From positions 28,388-92,387 of the forward strand of contig JARQPW010000005.1 in NCBI GenBank assembly GCA_029577135.1: a stretch of DNA of 64,000 bases, written 5' to 3'. Positions 9,082-16,904 of this stretch are shown here, one piece after another. Source of the DNA: Acidimicrobiales bacterium (lineage in GTDB: Bacteria > Actinomycetota > Acidimicrobiia > Acidimicrobiales > MedAcidi-G1). The position numbers were made by a program, and so were the translations under genes. The notes under the pieces were generated by a model. It was not told the DNA's origin. It saw only the letters and a program-made list of their open reading frames with translations, and did not search any database. Position 1 is the stretch's first letter; each line of letters begins with the position of its first letter.

Positions 9082-9705
9082 CTAGGCAGGGAGCGTGGCG
9101 GGTGTCCCGAGAACCCCGGTCAGCATGTCGGTGAGGTTCGCCTCGTAGTCGATGCCGTTGAGTTCGGTATGGCCGCCGGTGTCCAACAGGCGGGCCCGTT
9201 CGGCCAGCGACGACGTCATGAGCTGCATCATGGCGACGAGCCGCTCGCGGCGCACCGCCTCCGGGAGGTGGGCCGGCCGTCGTTCGAGCAGGTCGAGGGC
9301 CCGGAGCAGGTGGTGGTGCTCGAGCCCGGCCCGGGCCTCGCGCCACATCGGGAACCGGCTCGCCAGCTGCGCCACGATCCGCAGGTAGCGGCGACCGCGC
9401 ACGTCGGCCAGCCGGGCGGACATGGGCCGGACCAGGGCGTCCAGGACGGCGTGTGTGGGTGGGTCGTCGCCGAGTCCCTCGAGTAGCTCGCCGCGATGGA
9501 CGTCGACGGGTTCCTCGTGCTCGGCGAGGATCCGGTCGAGGACGCCCTCCCGGGAACCGAAGTGGTACGTCAGCGCCGAGGCGTTGCGCTGGCCCGCGGC
9601 GGCGACGATCTCGCCGACTCCGGCCTGCCACACGCCCTGTTCGGCGAACAGGCGCTCGGCTTCGACCTGCAGCCGGGCCCTGGTCTCGGTGCTGTCACGC
9701 GGCAC
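9082..9705 (-). CDS. TetR family transcriptional regulator
   Basis: A 207-residue regulator. The N-terminal helix-turn-helix runs from about residue 6 to 52 (RARLQVEAERLFAEQG, VGEIVAAAGQRNASALTYHFGSR). The rest is the helical ligand-binding and dimerisation domain. The GTG start at 9705 lies 14 nt after the stop of the LLM oxidoreductase gene, so the two form an operon. The 19-bp palindrome at 10958-10976, in front of that operon, is a plausible operator for autoregulation (inference). The longer open frame upstream is antisense-type noise. Confidence 0.9.
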   Translation of the reverse strand: MPRDSTETRARLQVEAERLFAEQGVWQAGVGEIVAAAGQRNASALTYHFGSREGVLDRILAEHEEPVDVHRGELLEGLGDDPPTHAVLDALVRPMSARLADVRGRRYLRIVAQLASRFPMWREARAGLEHHHLLRALDLLERRPAHLPEAVRRERLVAMMQLMTSSLAERARLLDTGGHTELNGIDYEANLTDMLTGVLGTPATLPA

Positions 9706-9719
9706 GTGGTGCCCGATCC

Positions 9720-10931
9720 CTAGGCCAGCGGCAGCAGCGCCGTAGTGGGCAGGACCTCGACGTCGATGCCATCCGGGATCGGGTACTGGAAGTCCGGGAA
9801 GCGGCGCTCGGCGGTGGCCCGGTAGTGGTCGGTGGAGTGGGTGCGGTCCAGGTCGTACTCGGGGATCACGTGGTCGCCGAACAGCTCGATCATCTCGAGG
9901 TGCTGCTCGTGGCTCATGCCCTCGACGGGGAGGCCGAACACGACCTGGTCGCAGCCGACCTCCTGGTAGCGGGCGACCTGCTCGCAGACCTCCTCGGGGT
10001 TGCCGCAGAGCATGTAGCCGCCGTCGATCGCCCAGTCCAGGAGCTCGTCGGTCCAACCCGGGTCGTTCGGCGGGTTCGGCCAGACGATGGCGTCGGGCGA
10101 CTTGGGCATCGTGTCGTGGTACAGGTTGACCATCGTGACGAGGTAGCCGCGGCCCTTCGACTTGGCGATGGCACGGGCCTCCTCGCGGTTCTCGAGGCAG
10201 ATGCACGAGTTGGTCATCATCACGTTGTCGTTCTTGAACTGGCCGACCTGCTCCACGGGATCCTGGATGGCCTCCTTGTACGCCTCGACGCGGCCCTTGA
10301 GGTTGTGGATCGGCTCGAAGTTGAAGGCGATGGCGCCGATGCCGAGCGAGCCGGCCTTGGCGAACGTGGGCGGGTTGCCGCAGGCCACCCAGAGCGGCGG
10401 GTGGCCCTGCCCGTAGGGCTTGGGGAGGATGTTGTGCGGGGTCGGGACGGTGAAGAACTCGCCGTCGAAGTCGTAGTCCTTCTGCTCCCACATGCGCGGG
10501 ATCTCGCGTATGACCTCGTCCCACTGGGCCTTGGTCACGCTCGGGTCCATCACGTTGAAGGCGCGCAGCTCGTGGCTGCCGGCACCCCGGCCCGTGCCGA
10601 ACTCGAAGCGGCGGTTGGTGACGTGGTCGAGCATGGCGGCACGTTCGGCGATGCGGACCGGGTGCTCCTTGTTGGTGGGGAGGCTCGTGATGGCGGAGCC
10701 GATGTGGATGTAGTCGGTCTGGGCGGCCACCCAGCCCATGAGGGGCGAGGGCGCCGACATGTGGCTGTACTCGGTCAGGCCGTGGTGCTCGCCGAACCAG
10801 AGGTACTTCCAGTTGTGCTTGTCGGCGGCGACGCCGAACTCCGCCTCCCGCAGGAGCTCGAAGTGCTCGCTCTCGCTGTCGTGGGCGGCGGGGCCGGGGG
10901 TGTAGCCGTTGGCGAAGATGCCGAACTCCAT
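9720..10931 (-). CDS. LLM class flavin-dependent oxidoreductase (luciferase-like)
   Basis: A 403-residue protein of the bacterial luciferase fold, using FMN or F420. It opens with MEFGIFANGYTPG and contains WFGEHHGLTEYSHM, ITSLPTNKEHPVRIAE and RFEFGTGRGAGSHE, typical of monooxygenase-type members that contribute to ligand oxidation. An AGGAG sequence lies just upstream of ATG 10931. It is cotranscribed with a tetR gene and divergent from an acyl-CoA ligase. A role in oxidising an organic acid or aromatic substrate is possible, but the substrate is unknown. Confidence 0.85.
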   Translation of the reverse strand: MEFGIFANGYTPGPAAHDSESEHFELLREAEFGVAADKHNWKYLWFGEHHGLTEYSHMSAPSPLMGWVAAQTDYIHIGSAITSLPTNKEHPVRIAERAAMLDHVTNRRFEFGTGRGAGSHELRAFNVMDPSVTKAQWDEVIREIPRMWEQKDYDFDGEFFTVPTPHNILPKPYGQGHPPLWVACGNPPTFAKAGSLGIGAIAFNFEPIHNLKGRVEAYKEAIQDPVEQVGQFKNDNVMMTNSCICLENREEARAIAKSKGRGYLVTMVNLYHDTMPKSPDAIVWPNPPNDPGWTDELLDWAIDGGYMLCGNPEEVCEQVARYQEVGCDQVVFGLPVEGMSHEQHLEMIELFGDHVIPEYDLDRTHSTDHYRATAERRFPDFQYPIPDGIDVEVLPTTALLPLA

Positions 10932-10957
10932 CGGGGACTCCTGGTCTGGGGATAGGA

Positions 10958-10976
10958 ACTAATGGAAGCCATTAGT
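10958..10976. promoter_or_regulatory. Perfect palindrome, probable TetR operator
   Basis: ACTAATGG-AAG-CCATTAGT: two perfect 8-bp arms around a 3-bp centre, an AT-rich island between the divergent LLM/tetR operon and the acyl-CoA ligase gene. Its size and symmetry fit a TetR-family operator. The tetR gene at 9082-9705 is the obvious candidate binder. Confidence 0.65.
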
Positions 10977-11021
10977 ATTGATCCTCGTCCGGCGTTCGTC
11001 AAGTCGGGATGTTCCGGGGGC

Positions 11022-11027
11022 TACCGT
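11022..11027 (+). promoter_or_regulatory. -10 element TACCGT for leaderless acyl-CoA ligase gene
   Basis: TACCGT ends 7 nt before GTG 11035. It supports that start rather than the longer frame from 10978. Confidence 0.5.
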
Positions 11028-11034
11028 CGCCGTG

Positions 11035-12561
11035 GTGAGCACCGCTGCGCCCCCGCCGTGGGCCGTCCACCTCCCCGAGGGGGCGGCCTTCGACCTGCCG
11101 GCGCCCGGAACCCTCGTCGGTGCCTGCACGGAGCGACTCGCCGACGAACCGGACCGGCCCCTCCTGCACACCGACGGCGCCTGGACCACCCGGGGGGAGT
11201 TCCTCGAACAGACATCGGCCGCGGCCGGACGGCTGGCCACCGCGGGGCTCGTCGCCGGTGACCGGGTGCTGGTCTCGGGTCCGTCGTCGCTCGACCTGGC
11301 CGTCGCCCACGTGGCCTGCCTGCGGCTGGGCCTCGTCGTCGTGCCGGTCAACGGCGCCTACACCGGCGGCGAACTGGCCCACATCGTCGCCGACTGCCGG
11401 CCGGCGGCGGCGCTCGTCGACCATGACGGCTGGGCCGACCTCCTGCTCGGCTTCGACGACGGCCTGATCGTCGCCACGACGGCGGCCGACCTGGCGGACG
11501 GGACGACGCCTCCGCTGGACGGCTCTGCGCCCGAGGATCCGGCGGTCATCGGCTACACGTCGGGCACCACCGGCGCGCCCAAGGGGGCGGTCCTGACCCA
11601 GGCGAACCTGCTGGCGGGCGCCGAGTCGGTGTGCCTGGCCTGGCGCTGGACCGACGTCGACCGGCTGCTGCTCTGCCTGCCGCTGTTCCACATGCACGGC
11701 CTCGGCGTGGGCCTCCACGGGACCCTGCTGGCGGGGGGCTCGGCGGTGCTCCAGCCGGGCTTCGCCCCGGACCGGGTGCTGGACGGCATCGCCGAACAAG
11801 GCTGCAGCATGTTCTTCGGGGTGCCGACCATGTACCACCGGCTGGTCGACCACGACGGGGCGGCAGAACTCGGCCGCCTGCGCCTCTGCGTGGCAGGTTC
11901 GGCGCCGCTCCCGCCGGCGCTGCACGCACGCTTCGCCGACATCGGCGTGTCGGTCCTCGAGCGGTACGGCATGACCGAGACGGTGATGCTGGTGTCGAAC
12001 CCCTACGAGGGCGAGCGCCGGGCGGGCAGCGTCGGCTTCCCGCTGCCCGGGGTCGACCTGCGCCTCGATCCCTCCACGTCGGAGGTACAGGTGCGCGGGC
12101 CGAACGTGTTCAGCGGTTACTGGGAGCGTCCCGACGCCACCGCCGGAGCGTTCGTCGCCGACGGAGGTGACGGCGCAGCCTGGTTCCGGACCGGTGACCT
12201 CGGGTCGGTCGACGACGACGGCTATGTCACGATCACCGGCCGCGCCAAGGAACTGATCATCACCGGCGGGTTCAACGTGTCCCCCGGAGAGGTCGACGAG
12301 GTGCTCGCCGCCCATCCGGCCGTCGCCGAGGTCGCCGTCGCTGGAGCCCCTTCGGAGGAATGGGGCGAGGAGGTCGTGGCGTTCGTCGTGGCGGTCGACG
12401 GCCACGCCTGCCCGACCGTCGACGACCTCCGGGAGTTCGCCCGGGGCCGACTGGCCCCGCACAAGCTGCCCCGCCGGATGGTGCCTGTCGATGCGCTGCC
12501 CCGCAATTCGCTCGGCAAGGTGCTCCGCCACGAGTTGCGCGAGGCTCTCCGCGATGACTGA
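11035..12561 (+). CDS. Acyl-CoA synthetase (ANL superfamily, FadD/malonyl-CoA-synthetase-like)
   Basis: A 508-residue ATP-dependent acid:CoA ligase. The AMP-binding P-loop YTSGTTGAPKG lies near residue 178, the PLFHMHGL motif follows, then RYGMTETVM, the hinge with GRAKELIITGGFNVSP and the C-terminal catalytic lysine in NSLGKVLR. The overall pattern is closest to short-chain/malonate-type ligases (inference). The start is GTG 11035; the longer frame from 10978 would run through the promoter region. It overlaps the next gene by 8 nt. Divergent from an LLM/tetR operon across a palindromic operator. Confidence 0.92.
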   Translation: MSTAAPPPWAVHLPEGAAFDLPAPGTLVGACTERLADEPDRPLLHTDGAWTTRGEFLEQTSAAAGRLATAGLVAGDRVLVSGPSSLDLAVAHVACLRLGLVVVPVNGAYTGGELAHIVADCRPAAALVDHDGWADLLLGFDDGLIVATTAADLADGTTPPLDGSAPEDPAVIGYTSGTTGAPKGAVLTQANLLAGAESVCLAWRWTDVDRLLLCLPLFHMHGLGVGLHGTLLAGGSAVLQPGFAPDRVLDGIAEQGCSMFFGVPTMYHRLVDHDGAAELGRLRLCVAGSAPLPPALHARFADIGVSVLERYGMTETVMLVSNPYEGERRAGSVGFPLPGVDLRLDPSTSEVQVRGPNVFSGYWERPDATAGAFVADGGDGAAWFRTGDLGSVDDDGYVTITGRAKELIITGGFNVSPGEVDEVLAAHPAVAEVAVAGAPSEEWGEEVVAFVVAVDGHACPTVDDLREFARGRLAPHKLPRRMVPVDALPRNSLGKVLRHELREALRDD

Positions 12562-13252
12562 TGCCTCCACTCCGACGAGGGTCGACTTCCACTTCGACGT
12601 GATCTGCCCCTGGGCCTACCAGACCTCCCACTGGATGCGCGAGGTCCGCGACCGCCTCGGGCTCGAGGTCGACTGGCGCTTCTTCAGCCTCGAGGAGGTC
12701 AACCGCCTGGAGGGCAAGAAGCACCCGTGGGAGCGGGAGTGGTCGTACGGCTGGTCCATGATGCGCGTCGGAGCCCTCCTCAAGCGCGAGGACCCAGAAC
12801 TCAACGATGCCTGGTACCTGAAGGCCGGCACGGCGCTCCACGTCCAGGGTCGCAAGCCCCACGAGCCGGCCGTGGCCCGTGCCCTCCTCGCCGAGATGGA
12901 CCTGGATCCGGGGATCGTCGACGAGGCACTCGCCGACGAGACCACCCACGACGACGTCCGTGCAGACCACGAGCGGGTGATCGACCTCGGCGGCTGGGGC
13001 GTGCCGACGCTGGTCTTCCCCGGCGCCGACGACGACGAGTCCCTCAAGCTCTTCGGGCCGGTGCTCATCGAACCGCCCACCGGCGAGGCCGCCGACCGGC
13101 TCTGGGCGCTGGTCCTCGGCTGGCTCGAGTTCCCGCAGCTCTACGAGTTGCAGCGGCCCAAGACGCCCAACGACCTTGCTGCCATCGGCGAGGTCTTCCG
13201 GCCCTATCTGGAGGCCCGCGACTGGAACGCGGTCGCCAACCCGACTCCCTGA
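12554..13252 (+). CDS. DsbA-fold thiol oxidoreductase-like protein
   Basis: A 232-residue thioredoxin-fold protein of the DsbA/2-hydroxychromene-carboxylate isomerase group. The active-site region reads FDVICPWAYQTSHWM near residue 15, so only the first cysteine of the usual CPxC is present. GWGVPTLVF supplies the cis-proline near residue 155. The layout resembles the mycothiol-dependent nitroreductase group (Rv2466c-like), which has CPWC; loss of the second cysteine suggests glutathione- or mycothiol-transferase-type chemistry instead. It starts inside the acyl-CoA ligase gene, implying coupled translation. Confidence 0.8.
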   Translation: MTDASTPTRVDFHFDVICPWAYQTSHWMREVRDRLGLEVDWRFFSLEEVNRLEGKKHPWEREWSYGWSMMRVGALLKREDPELNDAWYLKAGTALHVQGRKPHEPAVARALLAEMDLDPGIVDEALADETTHDDVRADHERVIDLGGWGVPTLVFPGADDDESLKLFGPVLIEPPTGEAADRLWALVLGWLEFPQLYELQRPKTPNDLAAIGEVFRPYLEARDWNAVANPTP

Positions 13253-13265
13253 ATCGGAGACGAAA

Positions 13266-14078
13266 ATGGACATCGACCGCGTACGAATCCTGACCGGACT
13301 GGCCGAGGCATGGGGCCAGTGGGACGCCTTCGCAGGTGGGCTCTCCGGCGACGACTGGGCCACGCCCAGCCGCTGTCCGGGCTGGACCGTCCAGGACAAC
13401 CTGGCCCACATCACCGGCACCGAGCTCATGCTGGACGGCCGCCCGATGCCGGACCTCGAGGTGAGCGGTGACCACATCAAGCATCCGATGGCCACCAACA
13501 ACGAGAAGTGGGTCGAGTCGTTCCGGTCGGGATCGGGCGCCGCCGTGCTCGAGGCGTTTCGGGAGATCTCGGCGAAGCGCCTCGGGGTGCTGAACGCCAT
13601 GTCGGACGAGGAGTTCCTCGCCGAGGGCTGGACGCCGATCGGAGAGGCCCCCTACGGCCGCTTCATGCACATCCGGGTCTACGACGCCTGGCTGCACCTC
13701 CAGGACTGCCGCCAGCCGTTGGGCATGCCCGGCGACGAGTCGGGGCTCCCGGCCGAGATGTCGATCGACGAGATCGGGACCGCCATCGGCTACATCATCG
13801 GCAAGAAGGGTGGCGCCCCCGACGGCAGCCGCGTCGAGGTCACGTTGACCGGTCCCGTCGAGCGGGTACTGCGGGTGGCGGTCGACGGCCGCGCGACGGC
13901 GGTCGACGAACTCGAGGGTGGTCCGACCGCCACGCTGGCCGTGTCGTCGACGGACTTCGCGGCCCTCACCGGCGGCCGTGCCGACCCGGGCCCCTACCTC
14001 GCCGACGGACGGGTCACGATCGGCGGCGACGAGGAACTGGCCCGCCAGTTGGCCATGAACCTGGCCTTCACGTTCTGA
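13266..14078 (+). CDS. Maleylpyruvate isomerase family protein (DinB-like MDMPI N domain plus C domain)
   Basis: A 270-residue protein of the mycothiol-dependent maleylpyruvate isomerase family (TIGR03083-like). The N-terminal four-helix domain shows TPSRCPGWTVQDNLAHITGTE (about residues 36-56) and HIRVYDAWLHLQD near residue 137, which carry the metal-binding histidines. The C-terminal 100 residues form an SCP2-like domain. ATG 13266 follows a GGAGA sequence, 13 nt after the DsbA-like gene. Family members transfer or isomerise thiol adducts; the substrate here is unknown. Confidence 0.82.
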   Translation: MDIDRVRILTGLAEAWGQWDAFAGGLSGDDWATPSRCPGWTVQDNLAHITGTELMLDGRPMPDLEVSGDHIKHPMATNNEKWVESFRSGSGAAVLEAFREISAKRLGVLNAMSDEEFLAEGWTPIGEAPYGRFMHIRVYDAWLHLQDCRQPLGMPGDESGLPAEMSIDEIGTAIGYIIGKKGGAPDGSRVEVTLTGPVERVLRVAVDGRATAVDELEGGPTATLAVSSTDFAALTGGRADPGPYLADGRVTIGGDEELARQLAMNLAFTF

Positions 14079-14086
14079 ACCGGGCG

Positions 14087-14092
14087 TAGGCT
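14087..14092 (+). promoter_or_regulatory. -10 element TAGGCT for leaderless msrA
   Basis: TAGGCT ends 6 nt before ATG 14099. Confidence 0.5.
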
Positions 14093-14098
14093 CGCGAC

Positions 14099-14746
14099 AT
14101 GTCCTTTCGTGGCAGGCCACTCACGATCCCCGGACCCGACGAGGCGCTTGCGGGCCGCGACACGCCGATGCCGGTGCAGGACGCACACGTCGTCAACGGC
14201 CGGCCGATCGCCCCGCCGTATCCCGACGGGTTCGAGACGCTCGTCGTCGGCATGGGCTGCTTCTGGGGCGCCGAGCGCTGCCACTGGGAGACGCCCGGCG
14301 TGTGGACGACCGCCGTCGGCTACTCGGGCGGCCACACCCCCAATCCCGCCTACCAGGAGGTGTGCACCGGCCTGACCGGGCACAACGAGGCGGTGCTGGT
14401 CGTGTTCGACCCGGACGAGATCCCGCTCGAGGGGGTGCTCGGAGTGTTCTGGGACAACCACGACCCCACAATGGGGATGCGCCAGGGCAACGACGTCGGC
14501 ACCCAGTACCGCTCGGGGATCTACGTCGCCGACGATGCCCAGCGGGCCGCCGCCGAGGCCACCCGTGATGCCTTCGCCCCGCTGCTGGCCGCCGCCCACT
14601 TCGATCCGATCACGACCGAGATCGTCGACCGTGGTCCCTTCTACTTCGCCGAGGAGTACCACCAGCAGTACCTGGCGAGGAACCCGATGGGCTACTGCGG
14701 CCTCGGTGACACCGGCCTCACCTGCCCCACCGGCGTCCTGGGCTGA
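14099..14746 (+). CDS. msrA: Peptide methionine sulfoxide reductase MsrA
   Basis: Reduces methionine-S-sulfoxide in proteins and free methionine. The 215-residue protein carries the catalytic Cys54 in [10 protein letters not shown], the GYSGG segment, [14 protein letters not shown] and the C-terminal YHQQYL. Resolving cysteines are present in the tail ([14 protein letters not shown]). A 45-residue N-terminal extension before the core is common in actinobacterial MsrA. Its stop codon lies within a hairpin shared with the convergent acyl-CoA dehydrogenase gene. Confidence 0.96.
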   Translation: MSFRGRPLTIPGPDEALAGRDTPMPVQDAHVVNGRPIAPPYPDGFETLVVGMGCFWGAERCHWETPGVWTTAVGYSGGHTPNPAYQEVCTGLTGHNEAVLVVFDPDEIPLEGVLGVFWDNHDPTMGMRQGNDVGTQYRSGIYVADDAQRAAAEATRDAFAPLLAAAHFDPITTEIVDRGPFYFAEEYHQQYLARNPMGYCGLGDTGLTCPTGVLG

Positions 14747-14778
14747 CGAACGGGGCGAACGCCCGGTTCAGCCCAGGA
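14736..14778. terminator. Bidirectional hairpin between msrA and acyl-CoA dehydrogenase
   Basis: TCCTGGGCTGA (14736-14746) pairs perfectly with TCAGCCCAGGA (14768-14778). An inner near-perfect stem (ACGGGGCG with CGCCCGGT) closes around AA. The stop codons of both convergent genes form part of the stem. There is no long U-tract on either side. Confidence 0.7.
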
Positions 14779-15877
14779 GTTCGGTGGCGATGAGGTCCTC
14801 GAGGTGGGTGTCGTCGTACCAGTTGAGCTGCCACGACTTGGCCCGCCGGAAGTAGAGCTGGGCGTCGCACTCGACGGTGAAGCCCAGGCCCCCGTGGATC
14901 TGGATCGTGGTGGAGGACACGTCCCGGCATGTCTGGGTGGCGAAGAGCTTGGCCATGGGGGCGAGCATGGCGATGTCCCGACCCTGGTCGCGGGTCCAGG
15001 CGGCCTGGTGGAGCAGCACCCTGCCGCCGTCGATGGCGGCGATGCCGTCGGCCAGGTAGTGGCTGATCGACTGGAACGAGCCGATGGGTTTGTCGAACTG
15101 GTGGCGCACCTTGGCGTACTCGGTGGCGAGCGTGTGCGAGGCCTCGGCGGCGCCGATGGCCTGGGCGGCGACCAGCACCACGGCGTCGAGCATGGCGGCG
15201 TGCCAGGTGTCCCAGCCGGTGCCGGGGGCGCCGATGCGGTCGGCGGCGGATACCCGGACCCCATCGAGGTCCACCCGGTACTGCGTGTCGGATGCGACGG
15301 TGAACTGCTGGGTGAGCGTGACGCCGTCGGCGGCCGGGTCCATGAGGAAGAGGCTGACGCCGGCGGGCTCACGCGCCGACACGATGAGCCGGTCGGCGGA
15401 GGAGGCGAAGGCCACGTGGCGCTTGGCGCCGGTCAGCCCGATGTCGTCGCCGTCAGGCGCCGCGGCAAGTTGGACTCCCGCCGGGCCGGTGCCGTTGTCG
15501 GGCTCGAGGCAGGCCGGCGTGAGGATCGCCTCGCCGGCGGCGATGCGGGGCAGCCACTCGGCCTTCTGGTCGGCGGAGCCGCCGGTCTGGAGCACGCCTG
15601 CCGACACCACCGACGACACGAAGTGGGGCGACGGCACGAGGCTGCGGCCCAACTCCTCGTAGACGATGGTGGCATCGAGCAGGCTCATCGCCGACCCGCC
15701 GTGCTCCTCGGGGATCATCAGGCCGGTGAGGCCCATGGCGGCCAACTGCCTCCAGAAGCCGTCGTCGAATCCCTTGGAGTCGTTCTCGTAGGCGCGAACG
15801 GTGTCGGAGGCGCCGACGCAGAGGCCTGCCACCGCCTCCCGGAGCATGTGCTGTTCCTCGGTGAGGTCAAGGTCCAT
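14768..15877 (-). CDS. Acyl-CoA dehydrogenase (smaller subunit type)
   Basis: A 369-residue FAD flavoprotein of the acyl-CoA dehydrogenase family, inserting an alpha-beta double bond into an acyl-CoA. Visible are the N-terminal helical domain (LTEEQHMLREAV), IPEEHGGSAMS, a central beta region, KVRHQFDKPIGSFQSISHYLAD near residue 253 and QIHGGLGFTVECD near residue 325. Last gene of a leftward operon; its ATG shares a base with the stop of the MaoC gene upstream. Pairing with a second dehydrogenase in the same operon suggests a heteromeric enzyme like mycobacterial ChsE (inference). Confidence 0.9.
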   Translation of the reverse strand: MDLDLTEEQHMLREAVAGLCVGASDTVRAYENDSKGFDDGFWRQLAAMGLTGLMIPEEHGGSAMSLLDATIVYEELGRSLVPSPHFVSSVVSAGVLQTGGSADQKAEWLPRIAAGEAILTPACLEPDNGTGPAGVQLAAAPDGDDIGLTGAKRHVAFASSADRLIVSAREPAGVSLFLMDPAADGVTLTQQFTVASDTQYRVDLDGVRVSAADRIGAPGTGWDTWHAAMLDAVVLVAAQAIGAAEASHTLATEYAKVRHQFDKPIGSFQSISHYLADGIAAIDGGRVLLHQAAWTRDQGRDIAMLAPMAKLFATQTCRDVSSTTIQIHGGLGFTVECDAQLYFRRAKSWQLNWYDDTHLEDLIATELLG

Positions 15878-16371
15878 CAGCCTGCGCCTCCGTCGCCGGG
15901 GCGCCAGCCCTGACCGCTGCGGGCCCAGGGGTTGTCGTCATCGTGGGTCGGGAGCGCCACCCGTACGGCACAGGTGGTGGTGGCCACGTCTCCGACCATG
16001 AGCGCCACGTCCAGGTCGACCCAGCCGCAGCCGGCTGCGTCGACGTCGGTTCCGGTGACGGTGGCGTCGAACACCATGTGGTCGCCCGGGAACACCGAGG
16101 TGTTCATGCGGAAGGTCATGCGCCCCAGCCGTCCGGTCGGGCCGGTCCAGTCGGTGACGTAGCGCTCGAACCAGGCGGCCTGGTTGGGGGTGTTGAGGAA
16201 GATGTCCTTCGTGCCGTTGCGCTCGACGGCGAAGTCCTTGTCGTGGTGCATCGGGCGCCAGTCGCGCGAGGCGAGGGCGCCCAGCACCACCGTCGTGGCG
16301 GTCACGTCGACCCCGAGTTCGGGGAGCGTGTCGCCGACCGCCACGTCGCCGTGCAGGAGTCGGGCGGTCAC
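15877..16371 (-). CDS. MaoC-like hotdog hydratase, catalytic-dyad-bearing partner
   Basis: A 164-residue single-hotdog protein. The hydratase-2 signature DWRPMHHDKDFA lies near residue 37, with Asp and His spaced as in (R)-specific enoyl-CoA hydratases, so the dyad is intact. It starts at GTG 16371, overlapping the stop of the companion hotdog gene by GTGA. Adjacent dyad-plus and dyad-minus hotdog genes are the arrangement of mycobacterial ChsH1/ChsH2, which act together on a steroid side-chain enoyl-CoA. The same heteromeric arrangement is inferred here. Confidence 0.85.
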   Translation of the reverse strand: MTARLLHGDVAVGDTLPELGVDVTATTVVLGALASRDWRPMHHDKDFAVERNGTKDIFLNTPNQAAWFERYVTDWTGPTGRLGRMTFRMNTSVFPGDHMVFDATVTGTDVDAAGCGWVDLDVALMVGDVATTTCAVRVALPTHDDDNPWARSGQGWRPGDGGAG

Positions 16372-16904
16372 GATGCCTCCCGCCGGTAGCCGAAGGCCGT
16401 GTAGGACTCGACGCCGAGCAGGGCGTCGTCCTGGTTCAGGTACTCGACGTCGATCACCCAGAAGCGGCCCCGCCCCAGCTTCGTGGTCTTGGGGTCGCTG
16501 ACCGACCGCAGTACCTGGCGGGAGCGGACCCGGTCACCGATGCGGACCGGGTCGTGGAAGGTGATCGTGTTTGACGAGATGATCGCTTCGGGCAGGTCGA
16601 GGTCGTCCTTGAGGTCGAAGTGGGCCTGCAGGGGCACAGCCGGCTCGGTGCGGCCCGGCGACCAGTGGTGCGGCCGGAACCAGACCGACAGCATCGTGGG
16701 CGGGGCGATGGGCACGTCGGTGAGCTGGGCGGCGACCTCGTCGTCCCAGAACAGTGGGTTGCCGTTCTCGACGGCGGCGCAGGTGGTCCAGATGTAGCCG
16801 TGCTCGACCGGGAAGCCGCCTTCCTCCTCGTACTGGACCTGTCCGATCCGGGCGAGGACGTCGTCGGGGACCTCTGCGAGGTCGGTGGTGGGCGCGCCGC
16901 TCAT
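16368..16904 (-). CDS. MaoC-like/FAS1-type dehydratase domain protein lacking the hydratase dyad
   Basis: A 178-residue hotdog protein. The region equivalent to the catalytic loop reads AAVENGNPLFWDDEVA near residue 50; the histidine of the usual NPxHxD loop is replaced by phenylalanine. PPTMLSVWFRPHHW and DPVRIGDRVRSRQVL are typical of FAS1-dehydratase-like or ChsH2-like subunits. ATGA overlap with the CaiB gene upstream and GTGA overlap with the dyad-bearing partner downstream. It probably shapes the substrate pocket in a heteromer rather than catalysing on its own (inference). Confidence 0.82.
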   Translation of the reverse strand: MSGAPTTDLAEVPDDVLARIGQVQYEEEGGFPVEHGYIWTTCAAVENGNPLFWDDEVAAQLTDVPIAPPTMLSVWFRPHHWSPGRTEPAVPLQAHFDLKDDLDLPEAIISSNTITFHDPVRIGDRVRSRQVLRSVSDPKTTKLGRGRFWVIDVEYLNQDDALLGVESYTAFGYRREAS

